This document shows positions 36,434 through 44,575 of a DNA stretch of 64,000 nt, in pieces. The position numbers and the translations under genes are program-made. The notes beneath the pieces were generated by a model. That model was given only the letters and a program-made list of their open reading frames with translations. It searched no databases and had not been told where the DNA came from. Numbering within the stretch: the first letter of the stretch is position 1; every line of letters starts with the position of its first letter. Source of the stretch: Bacillus sp. RO3 (GTDB lineage: Bacteria; Bacillota; Bacilli; Bacillales; Bacillaceae_B); NCBI RefSeq assembly GCF_012911895.1, contig NZ_JAAXCV010000032.1, positions 124,001-188,000 on the forward strand. The letters are read 5' to 3'.

Positions 36434-37297
36434 ATGATAAAAAATGATTCTACCAATTTCGTTTTGCATGCAAAAAGCGACCAGTTTTACTGGGAAGGAA
36501 CCGGGCAACTATCCATTAAGACATTCTCTAATGGCCAAGCCCGTTATAAGACGAATAAAGGCTTTTTTGCTGTTGAAGACAATCGATACCTACTCCTCAA
36601 TGAAGGTGAATACACACTGTCAATCGACGAACCTCAGGTTGTGGAATCCTTTTGTATTTTCTTCAAAACGGGGTTTGCTGAAGAAGTCTTTCATTCTTTA
36701 CGTGAAACGGAGGATCGTCTTTTAACCGATCCATTTAAGGATACACATTCAGTTGGCTTTTTCGAAAAAACGTATCATATAAATCCCGCTCTTTCTTCGC
36801 AGCTGGATCATTTCAAGCAGATATACCCTTCTCTTCCAATTGATTCTATCGGTTATGAAGAACAATTCCATAAGATCATGCTTTCTATTTTGAATGAACA
36901 CTTTCATACATACAACGAAATTGAATCATTACAAGCCATTCGTCATTCTACACGTGAAGAGCTTTATAGAAGGATCATGATTGCACATGATTATATCAGA
37001 GCCTTTTTTCATACCCCTATCAAACTGGAGGAAATGGCTAAGGCTGCTTCTTTATCACCTAACCATCTACTAAGGACTTACTATCAAGTATACGGCAAAA
37101 CACCTCATCAGCATATTTCAGAATTCAGAATACACAAAGCCAAACAACTCCTAACAGAGTCAGACTATACTATGACCTATATCACGTTTGAACTGGGATT
37201 TCAAAACCCTGTATCGTTCAGCAAAATGTTTAAGCAGCATGTCGGTTTATCTCCTAGAGACTATCGAAAACAGGTGATATTGGATAAGAAATTCTAG
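36434..37297 (+). CDS. AraC-family transcriptional regulator
   Basis: A 287-residue regulator with an N-terminal cupin-like ligand domain (about residues 1-170) and a C-terminal double helix-turn-helix (KLEEMAKAASLSPNHLLRTY, then MTYITFELGFQNPVSFSKMFK). It starts 128 bases from the divergent AraC gene with GGAG upstream, and is followed 52 bases later by a glyoxalase-like gene on the same strand, its likely target or operon partner. Confidence 0.88.
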   Translation: MIKNDSTNFVLHAKSDQFYWEGTGQLSIKTFSNGQARYKTNKGFFAVEDNRYLLLNEGEYTLSIDEPQVVESFCIFFKTGFAEEVFHSLRETEDRLLTDPFKDTHSVGFFEKTYHINPALSSQLDHFKQIYPSLPIDSIGYEEQFHKIMLSILNEHFHTYNEIESLQAIRHSTREELYRRIMIAHDYIRAFFHTPIKLEEMAKAASLSPNHLLRTYYQVYGKTPHQHISEFRIHKAKQLLTESDYTMTYITFELGFQNPVSFSKMFKQHVGLSPRDYRKQVILDKKF

Positions 37298-37349
37298 TTG
37301 TTATCCTTTATTCTTATCGGTGAACGATATTCGAAGGGAGAATGGTTTA

Positions 37350-37727
37350 ATGGAAAAGGGAATGATCAGTAAAGTTGGACAAATCGGAGTTCCTGTCAAA
37401 GACATCAATCGAGCACTAGACTTTTATCAGGAGCAATTAGGCCTCACCCTTTTATTTAACACGGATCGTATGGCATTCTTTGAATGTGATGGGTTGCGGC
37501 TGATGTTGACACTTTCAGAAAAAGAGGAGATTGCCCACTCAAGTTCCGTTATTTATTTTCAGGTGAATGATATTAGGGAGACTTATGAGCGCTTAGCAGG
37601 TCAAGAAGTGTCTTTTATCGATGAACCACATGTGGTGGCGAAAATGGGGGATAGAGAAACATGGATGGTATTTTTCAAAGATACTGAAGATCATACTCTT
37701 GCCTTGATGAGTGAGGTATACGTTTGA
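37350..37727 (+). CDS. VOC/glyoxalase superfamily protein
   Basis: A 125-residue protein with the vicinal oxygen chelate fold: KVGQIGVPVKDINRALDFYQ at the start and WMVFFKDTEDHTLALM at the end, the positions that carry metal ligands in the family. Function could be glyoxalase-like, bleomycin-type binding or a dioxygenase relative. The ATG at 37350 has AAGGGAG upstream; a strong hairpin follows the gene. Confidence 0.85.
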   Translation: MEKGMISKVGQIGVPVKDINRALDFYQEQLGLTLLFNTDRMAFFECDGLRLMLTLSEKEEIAHSSSVIYFQVNDIRETYERLAGQEVSFIDEPHVVAKMGDRETWMVFFKDTEDHTLALMSEVYV

Positions 37728-37737
37728 GATAAACAGA

Positions 37738-37772
37738 GGGAGACTGTTTATCATATAAACGGTCTCCTGTTG
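37738..37772 (+). terminator. Terminator of the glyoxalase-like gene
   Basis: GGAGACTGTTTAT pairs with ATAAACGGTCTCC around a 3-base loop (one mismatch). It lies just outside the left end of the rlmH-targeted element. Confidence 0.8.
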
Positions 37773-37826
37773 GTGATATTAGCCTTGGTTTATATCCTGA
37801 ATTAGTATTACTCTCTGGTTTATTTC

Positions 37827-37846
37827 TATTTATGGTACGGTTCACC
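37827..37846. repeat. Left attachment-site repeat of the rlmH-targeted element
   Basis: TATTTATGGTACGGTTCACC matches the end of rlmH at 45789..45808 at 18 of 20 positions, in direct orientation. On the minus strand it reads GGTGAACCGTACCATAAATA, close to the SCC attachment sequence. AGGGTAAAA at 37859..37867 is the inverted partner of TTTTACCCT at 45780..45788 by the right end. Confidence 0.85.
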
Positions 37847-37881
37847 GTAACGTTGAATAGGGTAAAATAATAATAATAATA

Positions 37882-37903
37882 GGGAAGGGTAAAATCCCTT
37901 CCT
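37882..37903 (-). terminator. Terminator after the membrane protein gene
   Basis: GGAAGGG pairs with CCCTTCC around a 6-base loop; on the minus strand the sequence continues TATTATTATT. Lies 44 bases past the stop codon at 37947. Confidence 0.6.
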
Positions 37904-37946
37904 TAACCATCAAGAGTTTACATTCAAATTTGTTTTGATCTATTAA

Positions 37947-39257
37947 TTATTTTCCTTTTTTCTTAAACCAATCTTGTATTTTAACCAACAACATTAAAGT
38001 GATAAATAAGACCACTAATATAGTTGAAGTTATGGGGCTTAACGCCATTCTAAAAAGATTAGTTGTTAATACTACCAAAATAATTACTGTGAATATTAGT
38101 CTATTTATATGTAATAGTATATTTGATACTAAATGATTATTTTTTATTGCGATAAACAGACTATATAAGAAATAAATAAATAATATAATCATGATACCCA
38201 AAACAAGAGTCAATTGAGCCTTTGATTCATCTTTGAACAAGCTACTCCATTGGACATATAGATATCCAGTATATAGTTGAGATAACTCACGTAAGTTATC
38301 TCCATACCTTAATAGGAGATACAGGAATGTAAATAAAATTACTACTAATGATAAGCTTATAATAGACCTCTTTATGATTACTTTTTTATTACCCTCTTCC
38401 CATTCTTTTTTTAGAGAATTTAATCCATCCAATAAATCTGAGACTTCTAACTTTATATCTCTTTTTACATCGTTATAACCACTTATTTTTACTAATTCAT
38501 CCCAAAACAAGTGATAAGCTTGATTAAATTCACAATTATATTTATCGTAAACTTCTGCTGCGTGTGGTAAAAAAATGAATAGAAAACCGACAATAGAAAA
38601 TATTATCAACATAATGTCTAACCAATTTGTTGATGAGGTAAATTCCATATAGCCACTCAAACGGAGTGAACCAATAATAAAGACAATCACACCTAAATTA
38701 AACGTTAAAAAAAACCGGTTAACCGCCTGTTCAAATGAGTTTACTTTTACCCTATAAAGTATAGTTATAGCCAGTAAAAACATAATTATAATTCCTATTA
38801 TTGTAACATTAGGATTATCCAAGTTACCTTCTAAGACGGTTATTATATTAAGTAAGAAAAACGAAAGCAATATTGTTAAACCAAATAATTTTATTATGCT
38901 CTTTATGATGTATTTTTTGGTAAGAATTAAAGCAATAAGTGAAATAATAATAATATATTGATTTGGAAGTATTAAATTTTCATCTCTATATTTACTGATT
39001 AATGCCAGATTAATAATGAAGATAAATATAATAGTACTAAGCATAACTGCCCCAATTGAATCAACATTATTAATAAATATTGGTGTAATAAAAATACTAA
39101 TGGAGAGTCCATAAATTATTGATAGTAACAAACCGTAAATTAAATTATTTAAAATAATCCTAAGTTTTGATTTTTTTTTATATGTAAATACTTCTAGAAA
39201 TAGGGTAGTTATATAAATAAATGGTAGTAGCAAAAAGTTTTTTAGCATTATTTCCAT
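37947..39257 (-). CDS. Polytopic membrane protein of unknown function
   Basis: A 436-residue protein with about eleven or twelve membrane helices: eight in the N-terminal half, then a soluble stretch of about 75 residues (about 225-300, charged, with a DVKRDIKLEVSDLLDGLNSL coiled-coil-like part), then three or four more helices. I do not recognise a family. The AT-rich, Ile-rich composition matches the rest of the element. It follows the split EEP gene by 84 bases on the same strand. The start at 39257 is uncertain; the frame is open to 39281. Confidence 0.6.
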   Translation of the reverse strand: MEIMLKNFLLLPFIYITTLFLEVFTYKKKSKLRIILNNLIYGLLLSIIYGLSISIFITPIFINNVDSIGAVMLSTIIFIFIINLALISKYRDENLILPNQYIIIISLIALILTKKYIIKSIIKLFGLTILLSFFLLNIITVLEGNLDNPNVTIIGIIIMFLLAITILYRVKVNSFEQAVNRFFLTFNLGVIVFIIGSLRLSGYMEFTSSTNWLDIMLIIFSIVGFLFIFLPHAAEVYDKYNCEFNQAYHLFWDELVKISGYNDVKRDIKLEVSDLLDGLNSLKKEWEEGNKKVIIKRSIISLSLVVILFTFLYLLLRYGDNLRELSQLYTGYLYVQWSSLFKDESKAQLTLVLGIMIILFIYFLYSLFIAIKNNHLVSNILLHINRLIFTVIILVVLTTNLFRMALSPITSTILVVLFITLMLLVKIQDWFKKKGK

Positions 39258-39340
39258 CCTAATAAATAGTTGTTTTTCCAAATTTCATTATACCTTCAAA
39301 TCATCATTAAAATCATATTCACCCCTAAGTGCGGTTTTCA

Positions 39341-40074
39341 TTAAATGTCTAACTGTACAACGAGCATTTCATGATCACTTAATTTTTCAAAACGATACAT
39401 TGCCAATGTATATTCATACTTAAATTTAGGGGATACAAAAGCATAATCAAGCTGTCTATCCCAACAACCTGAATAGCAATATGAGAAATCATTTATTCTC
39501 TTAGTCTTCAAAACTTTCCAGCCCTCATCTTGTAACCACTTAAAATCCTCATACGCTTTAGAAGGCTTATTAGAAAATGCAGTTTTCTCATATACATTGA
39601 AATCACCAATTAACAATGTATTTTTACTTTCTTTCCTAGCATCTGCATATTTCAAAATTCGCTTCCAAAAAGCCTTTTGCCTTATACGTATCCTATCTTC
39701 AATACTTACAGGCAATGAAGCATGTAAACCTACAATCTCTATTTCTTTATAAGATAATTCGATCCAACGTGTGTATGCAAAATCCTTACCATTTGTTTTA
39801 TCATAGAGCTTTATATTGATTTGCTCATCGATAATTTTATATGCCATCAGTACCTTAACGTTCGAGTATTCGAATTCTTCATGGATACAAACGGATATTT
39901 ATTCCCTAACTTGCTCTTTAATTTATTCGCAAAACCATCATTTGTTTCTTGTATAATAATGACATCAGCTTTTTGCTCATGAATTTCTTCAAGAATTTTC
40001 TCAACTCTTCCTTGAGACAAATATCCCTTATTGGAGTAAGGGCAGATGTCTATATTCCATGAAATTACTTTCAT
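39341..40074 (-). pseudogene. Endonuclease/exonuclease/phosphatase-fold protein, split by a frameshift
   Basis: Two adjoining frames together make one EEP domain of about 244 residues. The first (40074..39847) has KVISWNI and the catalytic IIIQET; the second (39847..39341) has GLHASLP, LLIGDFN and the terminal LSDHEML. They meet at a TGATG stop/start. A single missing base would join them. Translation coupling through TGATG is a less likely alternative because neither half holds a full active site. EEP enzymes cleave nucleic acid, phospholipid or inositol phosphates. Confidence 0.7.
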
Positions 40075-40206
40075 TAAAGTCCCCTTTCAAATCAGACATT
40101 TATTTAATAGAAGCAATCTACACTTCATCATGTGAATTAGTTGGCAATTCTTTATACTGGATTAAAAAAGCTATGGCAACAAGATTTACCCCTGTGATAG
40201 GTATGA

Positions 40207-40265
40207 GGGTTAGAGGGACAGGTATCTCGATCCATCTCGTGTCGTTTCACCTATCCCCTCAACCC
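40207..40265. repeat. REP-like imperfect palindrome
   Basis: GGGTTAGAGGGACAGGT and the complement of its right arm match at 13 of 17 positions around a 25-base loop. It lies in the 274-base gap between the EEP gene and the SIR2 operon. It resembles dispersed Bacillaceae hairpin repeats containing GACAGGTA; no transposase is near. Confidence 0.45.
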
Positions 40266-40281
40266 TATATACTAACAAAAT

Positions 40282-40315
40282 AACTGGAGAGGTATTTTCT
40301 ATAACCTCTCCAGTT
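40282..40315. terminator. Terminator of the SIR2 operon
   Basis: AACTGGAGAGGT pairs perfectly with ACCTCTCCAGTT; on the minus strand TTATTTTGTT follows. It separates the four-gene operon from the EEP and membrane genes. Confidence 0.85.
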
Positions 40316-40348
40316 TATATTCTGAATAATAAACAATTATATAAATAC

Positions 40349-41674
40349 TTATAAATGATTTTCTACATAATCATTTATACCCTCATAGAAAAAATTGATA
40401 TCATCTTTCCCAAAAAATGAGTTGAATCGTGTTTCGGAAACATTAGCTGTGAACTTACTAATATCCCCCTCGTCTTTTAGCAAATCCTTTATCTTATTAG
40501 GGTCATCATTATGATATAAAACTACATCGATATTTGTAATTGGTCTTATTGCCTTTTTCAGCATGTATCGGAACTCAAAATCTGCTTGTGGTAATGAATA
40601 TCCAATAAAAACCACTTTTTCTGCTTCTGCCAGTTCAACAAAAGCATTTTTCCAAATGTTTTTAAATGTAACATTATCTAAATTCTTTAGCAAAGTTGGT
40701 GTAATTAATTCACTGGTTAGTTTTGTGTTATTTCGATCACCTGATAAACTATAATTTTTAGTGCAAAAAGGGCATTCTGGAGCGCTTGTATCATAGAATT
40801 CCTCAAATGCTATGTATTTTTCTTGTGAGTAAAATAACCTTTGACAATTCTTACATAATAGCCAATTCATTGCCCCATGAAGTTTTAATAACTTCACATT
40901 GTAATAACCCTGCCTCTTTAAAATAGTTGATGGTATACTCTCTATATCACTATCATCAAAAAAGTGGTGGTAATTATGGTCATATACACAGTAATCTAAT
41001 TTTGCTTTTTCATAATCGCTATTACTTGAAACCACATGAGAAAAATATTTATCAACTATAAAATCCCAATTAAGTGTTATTATTGACACGGGATCCCCTG
41101 TTTGTTCAGCTTCAATTCTCTTTTGTATAATTTTTTCTATAAAATTTAGGTATGTTTGACTATCAAAGGATTGGTTTACACTGGACTTAACAAAAAGCCT
41201 AATAATGCAGAACACAAAATCGTTCCTTAGTTGAATAATCTTTGAGGTATCATATCCTTGTATATGCTCGTTTGAAGCTATAGCCTTATCCAGTATGGTA
41301 AAAATGTCTTCTAATGTGATATGGCTTTTACTTTCAGCAATATATTCATAGATAGATTCTAAAAAACCGTTATCCTTTTTTAACTCATCCAATAACTTAT
41401 ATTTTTCTTCCATCTGAAGAGTCTCTATCTCTGCTAAAGCTGATTCGTCTGAAATAAAATCAAAATAGTTTTTATTAGAAAAAAGCCTGATAATAAACTC
41501 TGCAATATTTATACGGGCTCTCCTGTATCTTTCTCCAGTTTTAAGTAATGTTGGATTAAAAGTTGCAAAATCCGACTCCTCTTTTTTAAATATACTTTTT
41601 AAAATTTCTGCTTGAGAAGGTAGATTTTCTATCATTGAAGCTCCAGCACCAAGAACAAAAACTGTTTTACTCAT
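40349..41674 (-). CDS. SIR2-family protein (putative NADase effector)
   Basis: A 441-residue SIR2-like protein: nucleotide loop VFVLGAGAS (residues 5-13), a helical insertion of about 170 residues, TLNWDF (N202, D204), LKLHGAMNW with the catalytic-type His266, a zinc ribbon with CxxC pairs at 274/277 and 301/304, and VVFIGYSLPQADFEF near residue 354. Stand-alone SIR2 proteins of this kind act as NAD-depleting effectors in several anti-phage systems; that function here is inferred. ATG 41674 overlaps the upstream gene by 8 bases, so the two are translationally coupled. Confidence 0.8.
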   Translation of the reverse strand: MSKTVFVLGAGASMIENLPSQAEILKSIFKKEESDFATFNPTLLKTGERYRRARINIAEFIIRLFSNKNYFDFISDESALAEIETLQMEEKYKLLDELKKDNGFLESIYEYIAESKSHITLEDIFTILDKAIASNEHIQGYDTSKIIQLRNDFVFCIIRLFVKSSVNQSFDSQTYLNFIEKIIQKRIEAEQTGDPVSIITLNWDFIVDKYFSHVVSSNSDYEKAKLDYCVYDHNYHHFFDDSDIESIPSTILKRQGYYNVKLLKLHGAMNWLLCKNCQRLFYSQEKYIAFEEFYDTSAPECPFCTKNYSLSGDRNNTKLTSELITPTLLKNLDNVTFKNIWKNAFVELAEAEKVVFIGYSLPQADFEFRYMLKKAIRPITNIDVVLYHNDDPNKIKDLLKDEGDISKFTANVSETRFNSFFGKDDINFFYEGINDYVENHL

Positions 41675-43007
41675 GAGTATATAACACTTCTTTCCACAAC
41701 TCATAAGTCCCTACTAAGTCATAACCTAAGATAGGTGAATACTCTTCTGCAGACTTAATAGATTCATCTATCAAATCTACTAAATCATTTGTACTAATTG
41801 AATTCCATTCTTTTAATTTATTATATAGGAAGTGATTAATACATAATGCCTTTGCTTCTGTTGTTGGATATTGTCTTGAAATAGTTGCACCTGTTTTTCT
41901 TTTGATTTCAATCGGTTTGGAATCACCGTAGTATGCAAAGTTATCCAAATTATCTTTAATAACTTCCGTACATTGTTCACAATTACATATATCTGAATAA
42001 TATCTTTGATAATCATCTGGTAGTATTCCCAAATATCTTAGCAAAGTTGCTACACGGCCATATTCTACTCTCTGATGGATTGGATACAAATAATATTTAT
42101 TAACGGGGATCCCCCCGCCAACAGGGACAATCGCTCTTTTTTCTCCATACTCAATACCGTGACATACACCTTGTAATTTTGCCTTGGATTTCTCATGACA
42201 CAGTAACACAGAAAAGTAATCTCCATATAAGTTATATACATTAATTCCATTATCAGAAAGACCTTCTATTAATTTGCAAAAATTATTAAGTAGTAATCTT
42301 GATGATTCAAATGCTGAAAAATCATCTACCCATAAAAGCAAGTTCCTAATACCGTATGATGAATACTTACTTATGATATCTTCAATATAATAGGCGTCTT
42401 CCAATATATCCTTTTCTATAACAAGTTGTGCCGCTAAACTATCCAACTCATACTCTTGAAGAGAATAATTTATCATTTGAACATTGATCTCTATCCACTT
42501 CTTATAATTTTTAGTATTCATCATAAAATAAGGAACGATTAACCATTTTGGTTCAAATGTTACTTTAGTATATTGTAAATATTTAAAATAGTCCCTTTCC
42601 TTAGAGGTCTCAATAACGTGGTTTTTTTGAAAATCTAGAACTTTTAAAGTGAAGTCTTTCAGAATTGATTCACTTTCAAAATCAGAAGGTACCAATACTC
42701 TTTCCTGATCAATAATTTTCTCCTTCACAAAATCAGAGTAGTTATCTACCATCTTTTTTATTGAACTTTTTATCTTTCCATTTTTTCCTTTTATGTACTG
42801 TATATCATGTTGAAGAGAGTGGGTTAGTGGATCGATAATATAGCTAAACTTACGAGTTGCTACGAATTTAGAAATAGCTTTAGAAGCATGAGATATCATA
42901 TTTCCATTAATAACCAAAAGGTCAAATTCATTTTTAAATTCATCAATAAACTTCTGTTCAGCTGATGTACCGTATCTAATTATTTTCAAAGCAGAACTTT
43001 GTTCCAT
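41667..43007 (-). CDS. Unknown protein with a TGT-like zinc-binding motif
   Basis: A 446-residue cytoplasmic protein. Visible marks: FSYIIDPLTH near residue 54, VPVGGGIP at 294-301, C341-x-C343-x2-C346, and ALCINHFLYNKL with His392. CxCxxC followed about 45 residues later by a His in an H-x-L-Y helix resembles the zinc site of tRNA-guanine transglycosylases and of DpdA, the DNA-modifying relative; GGGIP could correspond to the substrate loop. I cannot place the two catalytic Asp residues with confidence, so the relation is a hypothesis. It lies between the PD-(D/E)XK-like and SIR2 genes. Confidence 0.5.
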   Translation of the reverse strand: MEQSSALKIIRYGTSAEQKFIDEFKNEFDLLVINGNMISHASKAISKFVATRKFSYIIDPLTHSLQHDIQYIKGKNGKIKSSIKKMVDNYSDFVKEKIIDQERVLVPSDFESESILKDFTLKVLDFQKNHVIETSKERDYFKYLQYTKVTFEPKWLIVPYFMMNTKNYKKWIEINVQMINYSLQEYELDSLAAQLVIEKDILEDAYYIEDIISKYSSYGIRNLLLWVDDFSAFESSRLLLNNFCKLIEGLSDNGINVYNLYGDYFSVLLCHEKSKAKLQGVCHGIEYGEKRAIVPVGGGIPVNKYYLYPIHQRVEYGRVATLLRYLGILPDDYQRYYSDICNCEQCTEVIKDNLDNFAYYGDSKPIEIKRKTGATISRQYPTTEAKALCINHFLYNKLKEWNSISTNDLVDLIDESIKSAEEYSPILGYDLVGTYELWKEVLYTHE

Positions 43008-43029
43008 ATTTCTCTCCTTTCCACTACCT

Positions 43030-43473
43030 TTATGACCCTAATAACATGTTAAGCAGGCTTTCCCTTTGTACATCCCAATAAAAATCTGATTTTATAGGTT
43101 TGACTGCTTCAAATAATTCAGGATTTCCTTTTTCATCTAAGTTAAAATATAGCAATCCGGTGTTTTCCTGTTTGCATACATCTTCTATTTTCTCTCTGGT
43201 TATTCTATTCTTAGGTTTTAATATACAAATGGACATATAATCCACAGCAATACTGTGTTTCTTTACTTGATCTATTGCTTTCTTCCAGTTCCTTAACTTA
43301 AATTCTATTGCTGATACTTCCTCATTGTTGTTAATTGTTATCATATCAATTGAGGACGAAAATAAAGGAACCTCTTTAAAGATTTTAAGATTCCTTTCCG
43401 TTAATATCTTCATACTAAGTTCAACCTGTTGAAATTCCGTTAATTTGGATAAGGTATTTAACGCGGTGTTCAC
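43030..43473 (-). CDS. PD-(D/E)XK nuclease-like protein
   Basis: A 147-residue protein with SSIDMITI (Asp43) followed by AIEFKLRNWKKAI (Glu57, Lys59), the D...E-x-K pattern of the PD-(D/E)XK fold, then a helix and a DYMSICIL strand. It could be a small nuclease or, since such domains are also used for binding, a recognition subunit. It starts 1 base after the YwgA-like gene ends and lies 22 bases before the TGT-motif gene. Confidence 0.6.
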   Translation of the reverse strand: MNTALNTLSKLTEFQQVELSMKILTERNLKIFKEVPLFSSSIDMITINNNEEVSAIEFKLRNWKKAIDQVKKHSIAVDYMSICILKPKNRITREKIEDVCKQENTGLLYFNLDEKGNPELFEAVKPIKSDFYWDVQRESLLNMLLGS

Positions 43474-43474
43474 T

Positions 43475-44077
43475 TTATTTCACCTTACCTTTAATTTTTG
43501 ACTTTGATGCATATTCTGGATACTTATTATATACATAGCTTAGTAAGCTATTTAAGTCTGTTGTGTTAATCTGCTTTTTAAATTGCTCAAGAAAAGGTAT
43601 GAGATTTTCTCGATTAGGTAACTGAGGTATTATCTCGTTTTCAACATATTCAATACCCATTGGAGTTAAACTATATACAGAAACAGTCATACCGTTATCT
43701 TCTAGTAGGTCATTATTATCCTCTTGTATATTGTCTTCCATATCCTCTAGAGACTTTAATTCATTATCATAATCCCACTCATTTACTTTCCCAAAGTTTC
43801 TTGCTTCTTCTTTAAGTAGCTCAATGTTAGTAAATAAATCTAATTGTTCATGTACGTCAGATGAAAAAGGGCCATAATGATACGCCTCAAATGATGGCAG
43901 ATCTTCTTCAAAGGAAAATTCATTTAATTTTAGCTTTTTAAATATTTCTTTATTAAAAATAAACATCATTTTTGTAATCCTAGTTCTGCCTTCAATAGGC
44001 TCGGCCTTTTCACTACTTTTGCCCTTTAAATAAAACAAAAGCAACAAATAGTCTGCACCTGTTATCTTACCGCTCAT
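43475..44077 (-). CDS. YwgA/Panacea-like protein
   Basis: A 200-residue acidic protein. ADYLLLLFYLKG, then GRTRITKMMFIFNKEI and FEAYHYGPFSSDVHEQLD follow the pattern of YwgA-like and Panacea (SocA-type) domains, which occur as antitoxins or companions of toxins. The middle (about residues 105-130) is acidic linker. First gene of the SIR2 operon; in such a position it could hold the effector in check. The link to Panacea is by motif, not by alignment. Confidence 0.6.
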   Translation of the reverse strand: MSGKITGADYLLLLFYLKGKSSEKAEPIEGRTRITKMMFIFNKEIFKKLKLNEFSFEEDLPSFEAYHYGPFSSDVHEQLDLFTNIELLKEEARNFGKVNEWDYDNELKSLEDMEDNIQEDNNDLLEDNGMTVSVYSLTPMGIEYVENEIIPQLPNRENLIPFLEQFKKQINTTDLNSLLSYVYNKYPEYASKSKIKGKVK

Positions 44078-44112
44078 TTTATCACTCCTTAAAGTGAATT
44101 ATGAAAGTTCTT

Positions 44113-44142
44113 CTTATACCAATTATATAATATATTGTTCAA
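44113..44142 (-). promoter_or_regulatory. Promoter of the SIR2 operon
   Basis: On the minus strand TTGAAC (44142..44137), an 18-base AT-rich spacer and TATAAG (44118..44113) form a sigma-A type promoter, 36 bases before the first start codon. Confidence 0.6.
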
Positions 44143-44182
44143 TTTAAGAAATTTTCATGAATGATTGTTTTGTTTATTAACT

Positions 44183-44575
44183 TCATCCATTATCCCTTAA
44201 CAGCTCACCACTCGCTGTCTTCCATTCCGCCAATCCATTGGCACTACGTCCCATAACTAAAGCTGCAGCAGTTGATGCACTAGAAAAAATATAATCATCT
44301 ACAAGACATAACTCACCACCATCTTTAGTTATAAACATACCTTGGTCAATTAACTTTTTCCTTAAATCTACATACCCTTGTTGATACGAATCGCTGACCG
44401 AACCAGCAAATAATGAGCCTTTAAAAACCTTGAAACCGTTAGATACAGGGGTACCAAGTGCATTTGCCCCCCTAGCTGCAAGATGTTCTATACCGTACTT
44501 AGCTCGATATCCGAGATGGGACGATCCACTATTATTGATCGTGTCAAAATGGGCATGAATCAACGAGCAAAGCAA
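44183..44575 (-). pseudogene. C-terminal fragment with DUF4357 domain
   Basis: About 115 residues read GFKVFKGSLFAGS, then LRKKLIDQG, YIFSSASTAAALVMG and ANGLAEWK, the pattern of the DUF4357 domain that ends GIY-YIG nucleases and some restriction-modification proteins. Only this C-terminal domain is present; the rest is cut off where the recombinase fragment begins, near 44520. It is therefore probably a relic of a lost nuclease or modification gene. Confidence 0.6.

Noticed and set aside
37320..37349. Earlier start of the glyoxalase-like gene
   Set aside because: The in-frame ATG at 37350 has AAGGGAG upstream; the earlier codon does not, and the added residues do not fit the family.
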